A stretch of DNA of 37,242 nucleotides from Chara braunii (lineage: Eukaryota; Streptophyta; Charophyceae; Charales; Characeae): contig BFEA01000376.1 in the NCBI GenBank assembly GCA_003427395.1, positions 710,732 through 747,973 of the forward strand, in the 5' to 3' direction. Shown here piece after piece: positions 10,501 through 18,840 of the stretch. Position 1 is the first letter of the stretch. Each line of letters begins with the position of its first letter. The translations under genes and the position numbers were made by a program. A model generated the notes under the pieces. It ran no database searches. It was not told the origin of the DNA and saw only the letters and a program-made list of their open reading frames with translations.

Positions 10501-13500
10501 TTTCATTTCGCTGCTGCCTGTCTGTTTGACTTGGCCCCCCTCTGTGCGGAGGTTGAACATCTAAAATGGAAAGGTCCATTTGTAGATGCTTGTCTGTTGA
10601 AAAAGCATTCGCGTGTGGCTCGCCAGAGTTGGAAAATTTAGGCTTCGGGGGCCCTCTGCTTGATTTCCATCAGAGAGGGGTGTACTGTCATGGACTTGTC
10701 TGTGAGCAGCATTATGCCCGGGCGCGTGATTTGAAAGGATCTCTGAGCGAAAGAAAAAAAAAGAAAAAAGAAAAAAAGAGAAGCAGGGAAGATGCTGCAT
10801 ATTTGGATGAAGATTGATGATACATGAAAAAATGATGAAATACAATAAATTGTAGTAAAAAGTGTTTGAAACAAGGTACCAGCTATAGCTGTTTGATCAG
10901 CCCTGGGTTCCAGGTTTTGTTCTCATTTATAGGCAATGATCCAGATCCGGATGCTCCACAGAATTTATAAATTACCTTGAAGGGCTTAGTTAACCCTGCC
11001 ATATTTTTTAACTGAAAATCCGAAGGCCCAGTTAAGAGTGAGCTCCATACTATACTTTTTCACTCTTTTTGTGGAATGGCCTGCGCTGAAGCTGGTCTCC
11101 TGATCTGGTTAAGTGCGATCTTCAAGGTCGCTCGGCGCTCACATATCGAGAATGCCTTATGTAAGAGTGCTGTGTAAGCATCATCTATATTATCCATACC
11201 GTGATCGATGGGCTCGACAAAGGTAAAACAAAATTAATGGGCTGGACAAAGGTCACAAAAGATGCGTGCCGGTCCTTGCTGAAGTAACAAAGGAGTGGTT
11301 GATGGAGTAGCAATTTCAAAGCTCTTTTTATGTTGAACAATGAGCGTACTTTCTTTTGTTGATTTTTTCACGGAAAGCCCTATGAAAAACTTTACATGAG
11401 AATTGATGACTCATGAAAATGACCTTTTTCTCTTTGTCAAACAGTGTGTGCTTTGCTGTAGCTGCTCTCCTGGTCTAGTCAGTTGAAACCTAATTGTTGC
11501 TGACGTGTTGAAAATGCCCTATAAAGTATACACGTGCTCTGTAATTGCCCGCGTCATCCACACCTGCTCTAGACGTTGATGGGCCCATTCAGCCAACCGT
11601 GAATGCAATGTTCCACCATTTCCGGACACATACGTTGGATGATTCCTGGTCAACCAACCACAGAGGTATTGTGTCGATTCACTGGCGAACATTGCAAGTC
11701 AATGTGTAAGGTGTTACGGACTCGCCCTGTAGTTGTTTTCTTCTCATCTTTCTTTGGTTTCATTCTTGCTACCTGTGATCTTGATGTATGTTTCGCAAAC
11801 TTTGTCAGGAAATCTTCTGCTGTGAATTCCCATTGTGGCAGGCGAAACACCATGGCAGCAGTGTTTCCGTTGTGGCCTGCAGGAGCAGATAGATTTCTCA
11901 AGGAGTCTTTGCCAGTGCTCTTTCCGTTGTGGCCTGCAGGAGCAGATAGATTTCTCAAGGAGTGTTTGCCAGTGCTCGTTTGTGTTTTCAGGCTATGGTG
12001 TAGATTTCTCAAGGAGTGTTTGCCAGTGCTCGTTTGTGTTTTCAGTCTATGGTGTGATTAAGAATAATAGCTGTGTTTGAGTGTTCGGAGGACTCGAAAG
12101 CTCAGAATATAAAACACAGGTTGCTGGTGGGTTATGTAGCTTTGGATGACTAGCTTTCCTAAACAGACCATTGTGGCTCAGTGAAAAGCCCAATATGTGG
12201 TTGAAACCGACCCCCCACGTGGCTGAATGGTACACCCATGAACTGTTGATAAAAGCAATCTGAGTTTAAAATTTCAGTCCTGTTTTAATCAACTGAGTAA
12301 TAAAATAATAATAAAGAGAGAAAGGAAAAGGAAAAGGCCAACTTGTGGTTGAAATCAGGCCTAACCGGTGGAGTGCTTTGCTTGTCACCAGAGATTTTGA
12401 GAGGTTGACCAATCGCCTTGAGAGGCCTCAAGCGTCAGAGATGAGGAACCAGCAACAGTTTTTGAAGGAACATTTTTATCTGCTGAAGAATGAGGTCTAT
12501 ACCAAAGTGGAGGTGAAATTTTCATTCTTCTCTCTTGACTAGTGCTTTCTTTGCAGTTTGTCGACATCCTATTCTGCTGCAAATCATCGTGATTCCGAGA
12601 GTTCATGCCAGTGAACCATCGGGGATGCATGTGAGGAAGTTTGTGTCATCGTTTTTCTTCCTTGCTGGCATCAGCCAGCAGTCATTTTTGGCAGCAACTT
12701 CGGTCAAATGCCCACCTATACAATTCTTCCATAAGCGAAGAAATCAAGCATGTAGGGAGGGACACTTTTTTTTGGGTGGAAAGACCGAGTTGTGCCAATC
12801 AAAGAGACTTTGACCTAGTTTCCGTGACAGCGATTTACCTGCTCTTCTTGGTGCAAGTAGTGAATGAGGATCCAATCTGCACCAGGAATCTCCCCTACTA
12901 GAGTGAAAAGGTCTTCTATCGACAGTCGACTCTGTAGAATTTCTGTACTTTGGATGACTCCTCTGAAGTATTGTAGAATTTGTAGTCATAAAGGAAAATA
13001 TCGTATAAATCTTTTTTTCTATTAAATGGCAAAATGTCAGCAATGGCCTTCTCAAGTGTATAGAATGTGTGGAGCTCTGAGGACTCTCCTGAAATATTAT
13101 TCTGTTAGTGAGGATAGTATCGGTTAAACAATGTAAAGGTCTGTTTGAGACTGAAAGGTCTTCTTGAGTCTGTAGAATGTGTGGGGACACGTGATAACCA
13201 ATGAAGTTAAATAGGCCGCCGCTTCCCGCTTCCTATGACTCCCTTGCATGATTGCACACTGCGCTAGTCCAGAAAACTGTGATCTTTCGAAACAAATCTT
13301 GGCCAACCCCTTGGCTCTGACTTTACTGAATGTTTTCCCTATTGGTAGAAGCTCTGTAGAATGCCAAAGGTGCTTCCTGCATACGCAGAGGTTCCGGAGC
13401 CTCTTGGCAGAGCCTCAGCTACCATCCCTCAGACGCCTTCCGCCGCATCTACCCTTTCCAAGCTCTAGACTTTAGTCACAATTTTTGTACCCTGTTCAAG

Positions 13501-14549
13501 TGATGCGTTGTTTTCTTGCGGAGCTAGTCAGGCTGAGTGGTACCACGTTGTAAGTGATGAGATTGCTGCTGCATCTACCCTTTCCAAGTTCTGGAGTTTA
13601 GTCACATTCTTTGTACCATGTTCAAGTGATGCGGCCTTTCTTGTGGGAGTTGGCCAGGTTGAGTGCTTCCACGTTGTACATGACGAGAGTACCTTGTACA
13701 TGATGTAGAACGCATTCCGAGTGCCAGTTATGGCCAGGGGCTCACATGTGACTTTCTATTTGCTAATCTATTGCTGACTTTGTTGCCCGATGACGGCGAG
13801 TCTCTGCTGCCTGTCTTCCGAGTTCCTCATTGTATCGAATTGTGTCGTTTACGTCTTAAGCTCCATTTTAGTCATACTCTAGACCACAAGGTCGCAATTA
13901 TGCCATGGAAGACCCATGAAAAATGGGCATCAATGATGTAGAAATTTAGAAAACCAATAATTTGTCAATTAGTGCCATAGACATGCAAGAATAGACAACA
14001 AGTAATGAACTCTTTTGCAGTAATATCTCGCTTCTCCGACATGTCTCCATGATTACGCGAAAATTGATGTCCTGATTGCACTTTTGTCGCAACCAGATGC
14101 GGGTACTGTGCTGCAAGGTGAGGGTGAAATCCTGTTAAGCAGCTTTTTTCTTGGTTGAAGTTTCTCATTTCTGTGTACTGTGAACAGGCATTCTCGAAGG
14201 AGCTGGATTTGATCAAGGGAAAGATGGAAGCTATCCAGCAGGACCTGGCAACGGTCATGAGAGAGGTGAGGGCACCATCATCTGTACAGTACTTTGTTTC
14301 TCCCCAGCCTTATAGTTAGCTCTTGTGGAGATTAGCTTTGTACCCTGCTAGATGAATGAAAGAGTGCATATCAAGAGCTGTTGATTAGTTGGTCTGGAGC
14401 TGAACTACCGTGTGATTACACAACATCAGGGGCTAACCCCTTAAATGGGAAAAAAGGATGTTTATTTTTCTTTCCAAGCCTGAGTCCAAATCGCTCAGTT
14501 GAGAACTCGGACCTCCTGCAGAAGACTCGGAACACTCTGCAACCAATAG
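7433..14549 (+). CDS. AMEIOTIC1/SWITCH1 (DYAD)-like meiotic protein, partial spliced gene
   Basis: AM1/SWI1 proteins act in the plant nucleus at meiotic entry and early prophase I; Arabidopsis SWI1 also protects sister-chromatid cohesion. The signature is in exons 7433-7551 and 8238-8532. Joined, they give R-Y-K-A-A-Q, then ILRPALREEARRHIGDTG, LLDHLLKHM, and RFRRRHNSEGAMEYWLE, the family's most conserved block. After it, plant proteins have D-P-Y-W-x-P-P-P-G-W; here the equivalent is H-P-A-Y-P-L-P-G-G-G. Exons 12425-12512 and 14188-14265 keep the reading phase and add a charged coiled-coil stretch, as expected downstream in the family; a fifth exon (14504-14549) is tentative. Introns are 0.7, 3.9 and 1.7 kb. 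The start and stop codons are not located, so the entry is partial. Family membership is strong; the later exons are inference from splice phase and composition. Confidence 0.85.
7552..8237 (+). other. GC-AG intron in the AM1-like gene
   Basis: The intron begins GCGAGT and ends CCAACAG. No GT placement near 7551 preserves the conserved I-G-D-T-G-L-L junction. It contains a 41-bp minisatellite at 7710-7832. Confidence 0.8.
7710..7832. repeat. 41-bp minisatellite, 3 units
   Basis: Units start at 7710, 7751 and 7792 (CTCAAGTGCTGTGTACTT...). The first two are nearly identical and the third is diverged; a partial fourth may follow. It lies within the GC-AG intron. Confidence 0.92.
8238..8532 (+). 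CDS. AM1/SWI1-like exon B
   Basis: The exon starts after CCAACAG and reads LLDHLLKHM, RFRRRHNSEGAMEYWLE, then a glycine-rich linker and W-L-K-E-N-M-K-A-L-Q. It ends at an AG|GTTGCT donor with two bases of an arginine codon left over. The block up to Y-W-L-E is the strongest family signature in the window. The Gly-rich linker (about 30 residues) replaces the W-x-P-P-P-G-W block of land-plant proteins. The C-terminal part starts a helical, charged stretch. Confidence 0.9.
8676..8746. repeat. 35-bp tandem duplication
   Basis: TTTTGTCC...CATTGCATGTGAATG is repeated at 8676 and 8711 with about one change. It is intronic to the AM1-like gene. Confidence 0.9.
9573..10028. repeat. 228-bp tandem duplication with internal GA tract
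   Basis: Units 9573-9800 and 9801-10028 start TCTGGTCCAGTCCAG and end in a (GA)n run plus CTTGTGGGATGGG. I count about six differences, so they are about 97% identical and the duplication is recent. The 65-codon open frame in each unit (second at 9796-9993) has no recognisable domain and I treat it as chance. Confidence 0.95.
11864..12054. repeat. compound minisatellite, 57-bp and 54-bp units
   Basis: Units start TTTCCGTTGTGGCC at 11864 and 11921 (57 bp). An overlapping register TAGATTTCTCAAGGAGTG starts at 11947 and 12001 (54 bp). Both share the core GATTTCTCAAGGAGT...TTGCCAGTGCTC, so two unit types with one core were amplified side by side. Confidence 0.93.
12188..12282 (+). repeat. tRNA-like sequence, possible SINE head
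   Basis: TGGCTGAATGG at 12220-12230 fits the Pol III A-box consensus at every position. About 43 bases on, GAGTTTAAAATTTC is a degenerate B-box. The interval resembles a serine- or leucine-type tRNA with heavy decay. TGTGGTTGAAA, just upstream, recurs before the next tRNA-like block at 12345, suggesting a tandem pair of SINE copies. No mature tRNA fold is claimed. Confidence 0.35.
12345..12420 (+). repeat. second tRNA-like block, possible SINE
   Basis: The order CCGGTGGAGTGCTT, CTTGTCACC, GGTTGACCAATC recalls a tRNA D-arm, a GTC-type anticodon arm and a T-arm. It is preceded by the shared TGTGGTTGAAA word. It ends only a few bases before the proposed acceptor of exon C, so exon C's acceptor may sit in SINE-derived sequence. 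Confidence 0.3.
12425..12512 (+). CDS. candidate AM1/SWI1-like exon C (coiled coil)
   Basis: With exon B's two spare bases it continues R-P-Q-A-S-E-M-R-N-Q-Q-Q-F-L-K-E-H-F-Y-L-L-K-N-E without a stop. It ends at GAG|GTGAAA exactly in phase 0, which is the phase exon D needs. The composition is helical and charged, like the coiled coil downstream of the conserved block in plant AM1/SWI1. The acceptor TTGAGAG has a weak pyrimidine tract, so the boundary is uncertain. Confidence 0.5.
13445..13693. repeat. 126-bp tandem duplication, diverged
   Basis: GCATCTACCCTTTCCAAG at 13445 recurs at 13571, followed in both by TTTAGTCACA...TTTGTACC...GTTCAAGTGATGCG. The copies differ at many positions and are older than the 228-bp pair. 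Confidence 0.88.
14188..14265 (+). CDS. candidate AM1/SWI1-like exon D (coiled coil)
   Basis: The exon lies between a GTGAACAG acceptor and a GAG|GTGAGG donor, both good matches to consensus. Its 26 codons read A-F-S-K-E-L-D-L-I-K-G-K-M-E-A-I-Q-Q-D-L-A-T-V-M-R-E, phase 0 at both ends, with heptad-like hydrophobic spacing. Plant SWI1 has a comparable segment (L-x-x-I-x-x-x-L-x-K-M-E-x-D) downstream of the conserved block. On splice sites and composition this is a convincing exon; linkage to exons A and B is inference. Confidence 0.62.
14504..14549 (+). CDS. tentative AM1/SWI1-like exon E
   Basis: After a strong pyrimidine tract (14458-14478), an acceptor at TTGAG would start N-S-D-L-L-Q-K-T-R-N-T-L-Q-P-I in the phase exon D requires. 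The donor would be ATAG|GTAAAG, leaving one base. It is short and other acceptors are possible, so this is weak. Confidence 0.3.
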
Positions 14550-14847
14550 GTAAAGTGAGCTGGGATGAAAATGAAGCCTACTGATGCTTGGCCTCCCCCA
14601 CGTGCATATACTGTGTGGCCCCCTTGATGTTCGGGCAAGTGAAGCCTATTGTCGGGCGAGCTTAAGATCTTAAGATCGTGCATTAATCCAGGCCGTTGGC
14701 CCGGTACCTTGGGCCTGACGGCCATTCTAACTAACTACGTGCTTCCCCCCCTCTAATCCATGATCAAGTGTAGTATCCGCTCCGATCAGTTTCATATCTG
14801 ATCCGTGGTTCACCAAGACCTTTAAAAAACAAGCATGTACACTTGCA

Positions 14848-14852
<5 letters not shown>

Positions 14853-14928
<76 letters not shown>
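14853..14928. repeat. compound (GT)n(GA)n microsatellite
   Basis: GT repeats at 14853-14882 pass directly into GA repeats to 14928. Confidence 0.97.
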
Positions 14929-14930
<2 letters not shown>

Positions 14931-14979
14931 CCAATCTAACTATGCAGCCTGCCCCCTCCCCCCCCCCACACAATCACAG

Positions 14980-15061
14980 AATTGCATATCTCCGACATCT
15001 GAGAAAGAATATTTGTGATGAGCGGGAGACAGATATGCAAAGTGTGACACACACACAGCAG
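14980..15061 (+). CDS. possible further exon, weak
   Basis: An open frame reads Y-L-R-H-L-R-K-N-I-C-D-E-R-E-T-D-M-Q between an ATCACAG acceptor and a strong CAG|GTGAGT donor. It would need two leftover bases from the previous exon, while exon E as placed leaves one. Either exon E is wrong or this is not part of the same transcript. Confidence 0.22.
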
Positions 15062-15264
15062 GTGAGTTCAAATCCGAACAACCACCAACCCAGCAAACTG
15101 CAACTGAAAGGAATGCAAACTGTGATCAGGTCTCTGACATGACAAAACAGAAATATATATCTGGTGTGGGTGAGTGATAGTCTACTTTGATTTTGGTTAA
15201 GGTAGATTATCATTTACAGTGTAATCAGTGAGGGGATTCTGCAGACTGTTGAGGGTTAAGCCTC

Positions 15265-15301
15265 CTGATGAGTCGGTGAAACTCCGACGAAACAGTTTGT
15301 C
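15265..15301 (+). ncRNA. hammerhead ribozyme, intact catalytic core
   Basis: The core is CTGATGA (15265-15271); stem II is GTCGG (15272-15276) with CCGAC (15284-15288) around a 7-base loop; then GAAA (15289-15292). Stem III is ACA/TGT around GTT (15292-15300), then C17 at 15301, so cleavage is predicted between 15301 and 15302. All invariant core bases are present. Stem I cannot form from the immediate 5' flank (AAGCCTC), but the inverted arm ending at 15444 is complementary to the required 3' strand. Confidence 0.8.
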
Positions 15302-15444
15302 ACAGCCCCTCGTTTGTTGTCCTCTTCTCTCTCTCTGCCTACGGTTTACCGGGCAGTTCTATTTGTGACGATATATAGTTAAACAGAGCTGCCCGGTAAA
15401 CCGTAGGCAGAGAGGGAGAAGAGGACAACAAACGAGGGGCTGTG
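15265..15444 (+). mobile_element. hammerhead-bearing inverted-repeat element, copy 1
   Basis: The copy starts with an intact hammerhead core (15265-15301). From 15301 a 60-base arm runs to 15360, then a short AT-rich spacer, then the same arm inverted (about 15383-15444) with two mismatches. The inverted arm ends at 15444, opposite C15301, the base just 5' of the predicted cleavage bond; beyond that the flanks do not match. Two other copies lie at 19895-20004 and 25961-26102. No protein is encoded. It could be a non-autonomous retroelement in the style of retrozymes or Penelope-type hammerhead repeats, or a MITE; the sequence alone does not settle which. Confidence 0.75.
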
Positions 15445-15590
15445 GCGGCTTACAAAGCAGCAGCAGCATTCCATCGGCAGTGTCAACAACGGTGCACAGG
15501 TGAGCCTAAAAACCACCCCAACCCCACCCAAACCCACACCCCAACCAACAAACCCCCACCCACCATCATTTGCACCCTTTTCCCTTCATT

Positions 15591-15615
15591 TTTTTGCGGG
15601 CGAAGCCGCAACAGG
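15591..15615. repeat. dispersed hairpin motif, copy 2
   Basis: TTGCGG (15594-15599) and CCGCAA (15606-15611) enclose GCGAAG, with a T run before and CAGGTAAGT after. It differs from the 2887-2912 copy by one base over about 22. Confidence 0.6.
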
Positions 15616-15943
15616 TAAGTTTGTAAAACACTGTGTGACACCACTGAACACTTGCTCTCCTTCTGTGTGCATATGAAGAACATGATGAATCAGGTGAGCA
15701 CTAAAGAAAAAGTGTGCATAAGCTTGATAAAACAGGGTTCCCTTTCCTTGCATGCTTAGATCACATCAATAAGAACGTGACTACATCTCTCGTCTATGGG
15801 CCATCGCAGTTTACAACACCCTTGAGAAGCGTCGAGACCTTTCCCTGTTTCCTGCTGCTGCATACCATTGTCTCTCATTTCACTCTGAGATGGATGTGCT
15901 TGTGACGCGAGAGAGGTTATTGAGGTAGGACCTCATGGTGGTT

Positions 15944-16099
15944 GACTGTCATGCTATGGTCTTAGCTCATTTCATGATGCAAAACTCGAACGTGAATCAA
16001 AGACATGAAGCGCATCGCAGTGACTGTCATGCTATGATCTTAGCTCATTTCATGATGCAAACCTCAAACTCGAATCACAGACATGAAGCGCATCGTAAT
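15944..16099. repeat. 78-bp tandem duplication
   Basis: GACTGTCATGCTATG at 15944 recurs at 16022, with the whole unit (ending ATGAAGCGCATCG) repeated. 78 is a multiple of three, so an open frame (15935-16138) carries a 26-residue repeat, but nothing else supports coding. Confidence 0.92.
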
Positions 16100-16404
16100 G
16101 CGCATGAGCAAGATGACACAAGAAAGAAAAAGAAGAAATGAACAATAGGAAAGAATTGAGGCAATATACACCCTATGACAGCTCTCTCATCATTCACTCT
16201 CATGCCCATGGTGGTATCGAATTTGTCCAAGACTCCAAGAGTGAATAAAGAATCAATGTCCAGTAGATCCACCTAGCAGCCGCAATTGAAACGCACTCTA
16301 CTAGCATCCTTCTCTCTTTCCTCTTGCGGCCTTCACTCTCCCATGACTTTCGTCAAAGGAGTGGTCTACAGACATCGACACAAGAGGTAACGACTCCCCG
16401 CACT

Positions 16405-16508
16405 CCTGAAGGCAGCACAAACTCGGATGAGAGCCTCTATCCTCCAAGGGCCTGTGCGACCTCACGTGCTGATGCACCATCTAAGCATGATGATTGGTGA
16501 AGTCTGCC
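16405..16508. repeat. dispersed 104-bp repeat, copy 1
   Basis: The block from CCTGAAGGCAGCACAAA to GGTGAAGTCTGCC is repeated in the same orientation at 17940-18043, with roughly ten differences. Confidence 0.88.
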
Positions 16509-16579
16509 GCCACGATAATAGCATCCTTTGATCTTTCCTCTTGCCGCCCTCACTCCCCAATGACTTTCGTCAAAGGAGC

Positions 16580-16695
16580 GGTCTATAGACATCAACACGA
16601 GGTAACGACTCCCCCCACTCCTGTGCAACGACTTGCTGGTCTATAGACATCAACACGAGGTAACGACTCCCCCCACTCCTGTGCAACGACTTGCT
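16580..16695. repeat. 58-bp tandem duplication
   Basis: GGTCTATAGACATCAACACG starts at 16580 and 16638, and the units are almost identical. A diverged relative lies at about 16360-16400. Confidence 0.93.
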
Positions 16696-16699
16696 GTTT

Positions 16700-17300
16700 C
16701 TGGTCGCCTGTAGCCTCTCTCTGTCAAGGCTATACCATAAATAGGACAGATTCGTAAATTTGTTTGGCTGAGGGCTAACCGAGTGACCTGCCTGTAAGGA
16801 AAATCCGTGAGGGACATATCTGTAAATTTGGGTAATGGCCCACTACTAACTGAATTTCCTACAGCTACCCTAACTCTGAATCGCAGGCCCGGGCTACCTA
16901 TAGAATAGACAGGCCCTAAGGGCCTATGCTAATATACGGTCCTATAGCCTATAGCCGGGTTGGGAGAGGCCCTAGAGGCCGAAACAGAATCGCTACCAGT
17001 CGGTCCGTCAGTCCGGTCTAGGTCGAGTCTAGGCTAGAGTAGTTATAGATAGGTTAGGCACATCGGTTCGGGGCTTTTGGCAGTTGGTACCGTGTACATC
17101 GCTGCTGCGCTACGCGTGAACCGGAAGTGGTGACGGCTCAGCGTTGTGGGAGACAGACATAGCCAGACCATCGGAGCGCCGGCCATAGCTGGGACCTGCG
17201 CTGTACTCTGTCAGCACGTGGGGCTGGACAGAGGTCTGGGCTATTGAGGTCTGCTGGAGGCAAGAGAAGTTGGTGCCCTGCTGGACCCTCCTCCGGAGTG
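16700..17300. other. intergenic, no gene seen
   Basis: CTATAG and CCTATAGC words cluster at 16895-16960, and AGTCGGTCC/AGTCCGGTCT-type words at 17000-17030. The minus strand has a short Glu/Ala/Pro-rich open frame at 17356-17138 that could be a retroelement gag remnant, but no domain is visible. Confidence 0.35.
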
Positions 17301-17313
17301 GGGTCACAGGGTT

Positions 17314-17530
17314 GTGGCGCTGCAGCCATAGCTGCAGCTTCTTCCTCAGAGGTCATCTTGCCAGGCTTTCGTGGCGCTGCTGCAGACTTCCATCCGGGAA
17401 GTCTTTCGACACTTCGTCATCATCAGATACTGTGGCGCTGGTCTTCTTCTTCACCCTCTGAGTGGCGCTTGGCCTCAAAGGCCTGTTTCAGAGTGGCGCT
17501 TCCCTTTGGAGGCTGTATCTGGGTGGCGCT
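17314..17530. repeat. octamer GTGGCGCT, six copies phased at about 30 bp
   Basis: Exact copies start at 17314, 17371, 17432, 17462, 17493 and 17523. The spacings are 57, 61, 30, 31 and 30, i.e. one or two periods of about 30 bp. The sequence between copies is not conserved. Confidence 0.8.
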
Positions 17531-17939
17531 TGACGTTTCACGGGCTCAGGGGTGTCACGAGTGGTTGCTCAGGGTTGGGGAGTGAAGCGCTGCTCATCTC
17601 TGAGCAGCACACTGTAGTTCTGGAGTTATTCTGGCAATTCGAGACTCTGAGTTTAATAAACAGTGTGATACTGGGTTTTGAACTATCATCGTTTCATTGT
17701 TTCCTGGATGTGATCTACTCAGCTTTTCTTTATGACTGGTTGTGAGGATTGAGGGGAGTGAATTGCACTTTCAGTGTACCCTGTCATATCGCATGGTTAA
17801 GTCTTTCGCTGTGTTTATCTCTCCTTGTGCAGTATAATACTCCATCCTCTCCCCTTCCTTCTGTGTATGTATGGGCATATCTGGAAGTCTATGTGAGTGA
17901 GTGTTGGTCTTCAGACAACGGACAGCCAGAATCATAACA

Positions 17940-18043
17940 CCTGAAGGCAGCACAAAATGGGATGAGGGCCTCTATCCTCCAAGGGCCTGTGCAACCTCCC
18001 ATGCTGATGCGCCATCTAATCATGATGATTGGTGAACTCTGCC
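17940..18043. repeat. dispersed 104-bp repeat, copy 2
   Basis: Second copy of the block at 16405-16508, same orientation, running from CCTGAAGGCAGCACAAA to GGTGAACTCTGCC. Confidence 0.88.
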
Positions 18044-18087
18044 ATAACTGCCAGTTAACCCTTGGAATCTCCACTTTGCCCTGCCAC

Positions 18088-18273
18088 TCTCACAGAACTA
18101 CAATCTTGGCCGGATTCAATCCTCTCTTCCACAACTACAAGAAGAGTCATAACTGGCATACTCTTCTCCAAGCTAGGGCCTCTCACAGAACTACAATCTT
18201 GGCCAGATTCAATACTCTCTTCCACAACTAAGAAGACCCATAACTGGCATACTCTTCTCCAAGCTAGGGCCTG
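18088..18273. repeat. 93-bp tandem duplication
   Basis: TCTCACAGAACTACAATCTT at 18088 recurs at 18181; both units end in CTTCTCCAAGCTAGGGCCT. Shorter repeats around TCAATCTGTCAGGCAAGG follow at 18390-18490. Confidence 0.92.
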
Positions 18274-18840
18274 CTCTGAGACCATGGAGCTACCTTCCTC
18301 CCTAGCTGCCGCTCCAGAGCCTTGCTCTCCTTCTTCACCTTCAAGCTAAGGGCTCCTCCATAGCCATGGAACTCCTCCTCCTGCATGTGTCAATCTGTCA
18401 GGTAAGGCTGTGAAGCGGCCTTCCTCATGTTCAATCTGTCAGGCAAGGCTCTGAAGCGACCTTCCTCATGTTCAACCTGTCAGACAAGGTTGTGAAAGCG
18501 CGTGTTGTGATGAATGTAGGTTTGGTATTTTTGTGTGTTCACTATCACTGTTCATTTTCCTCGGTCCAGTTTGGCACCGGCGCTGAGATCACAGTTTGTC
18601 TTCCCCATGAAGCACAGGTTTGGGTTTGACACTGATGATCAACTGCAAGACATGTCTGGGATCTATGTTGCAGGGGGTTGGGTGAAGTATTTTTCAAATG
18701 GTAGATTTCCGTGGACAGGTTTTGGATTGGTGGTAGGGGCTGAGTGCAGGACAGGTTTTGGTTTCGTGTGAAGCCTCGGTGCGGAACAGTTTTAGGTGTG
18801 CTGCCGAGGATTCGTTGCACAATTGGCACGACTTGATTCA

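Larger units (their letters stand above)
8747..12424. other. long intron of the AM1-like gene, no further exon assigned
   Basis: If exons B and C join, most of this stretch is intron. It carries the duplications and tRNA-like sequences listed separately, a C/G-rich stretch at 9360-9480 and a purine run at 10749-10785. No open frame here matched a family I know. Confidence 0.45.

Noticed and set aside
15935-16138. In-frame 26-residue protein repeat
   Set aside because: The 78-bp duplication happens to be a multiple of three; the frame ends in a poly-lysine run from A-rich DNA with no other sign of coding.
17395-17440. Second hammerhead-like word on the minus strand (CTGATGATGACG...GTCGAAAG)
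   Set aside because: CTGATGA and GAAA are present, but stem II is only about 3 bp with the wrong closing pair and no stem III or cleavage triplet fits.
17710-17740. Direct repeats as a possible CRISPR array (also 17314-17530)
   Set aside because: The genome is plainly eukaryotic and the repeats are 8 bp with uneven spacers; no cas genes.
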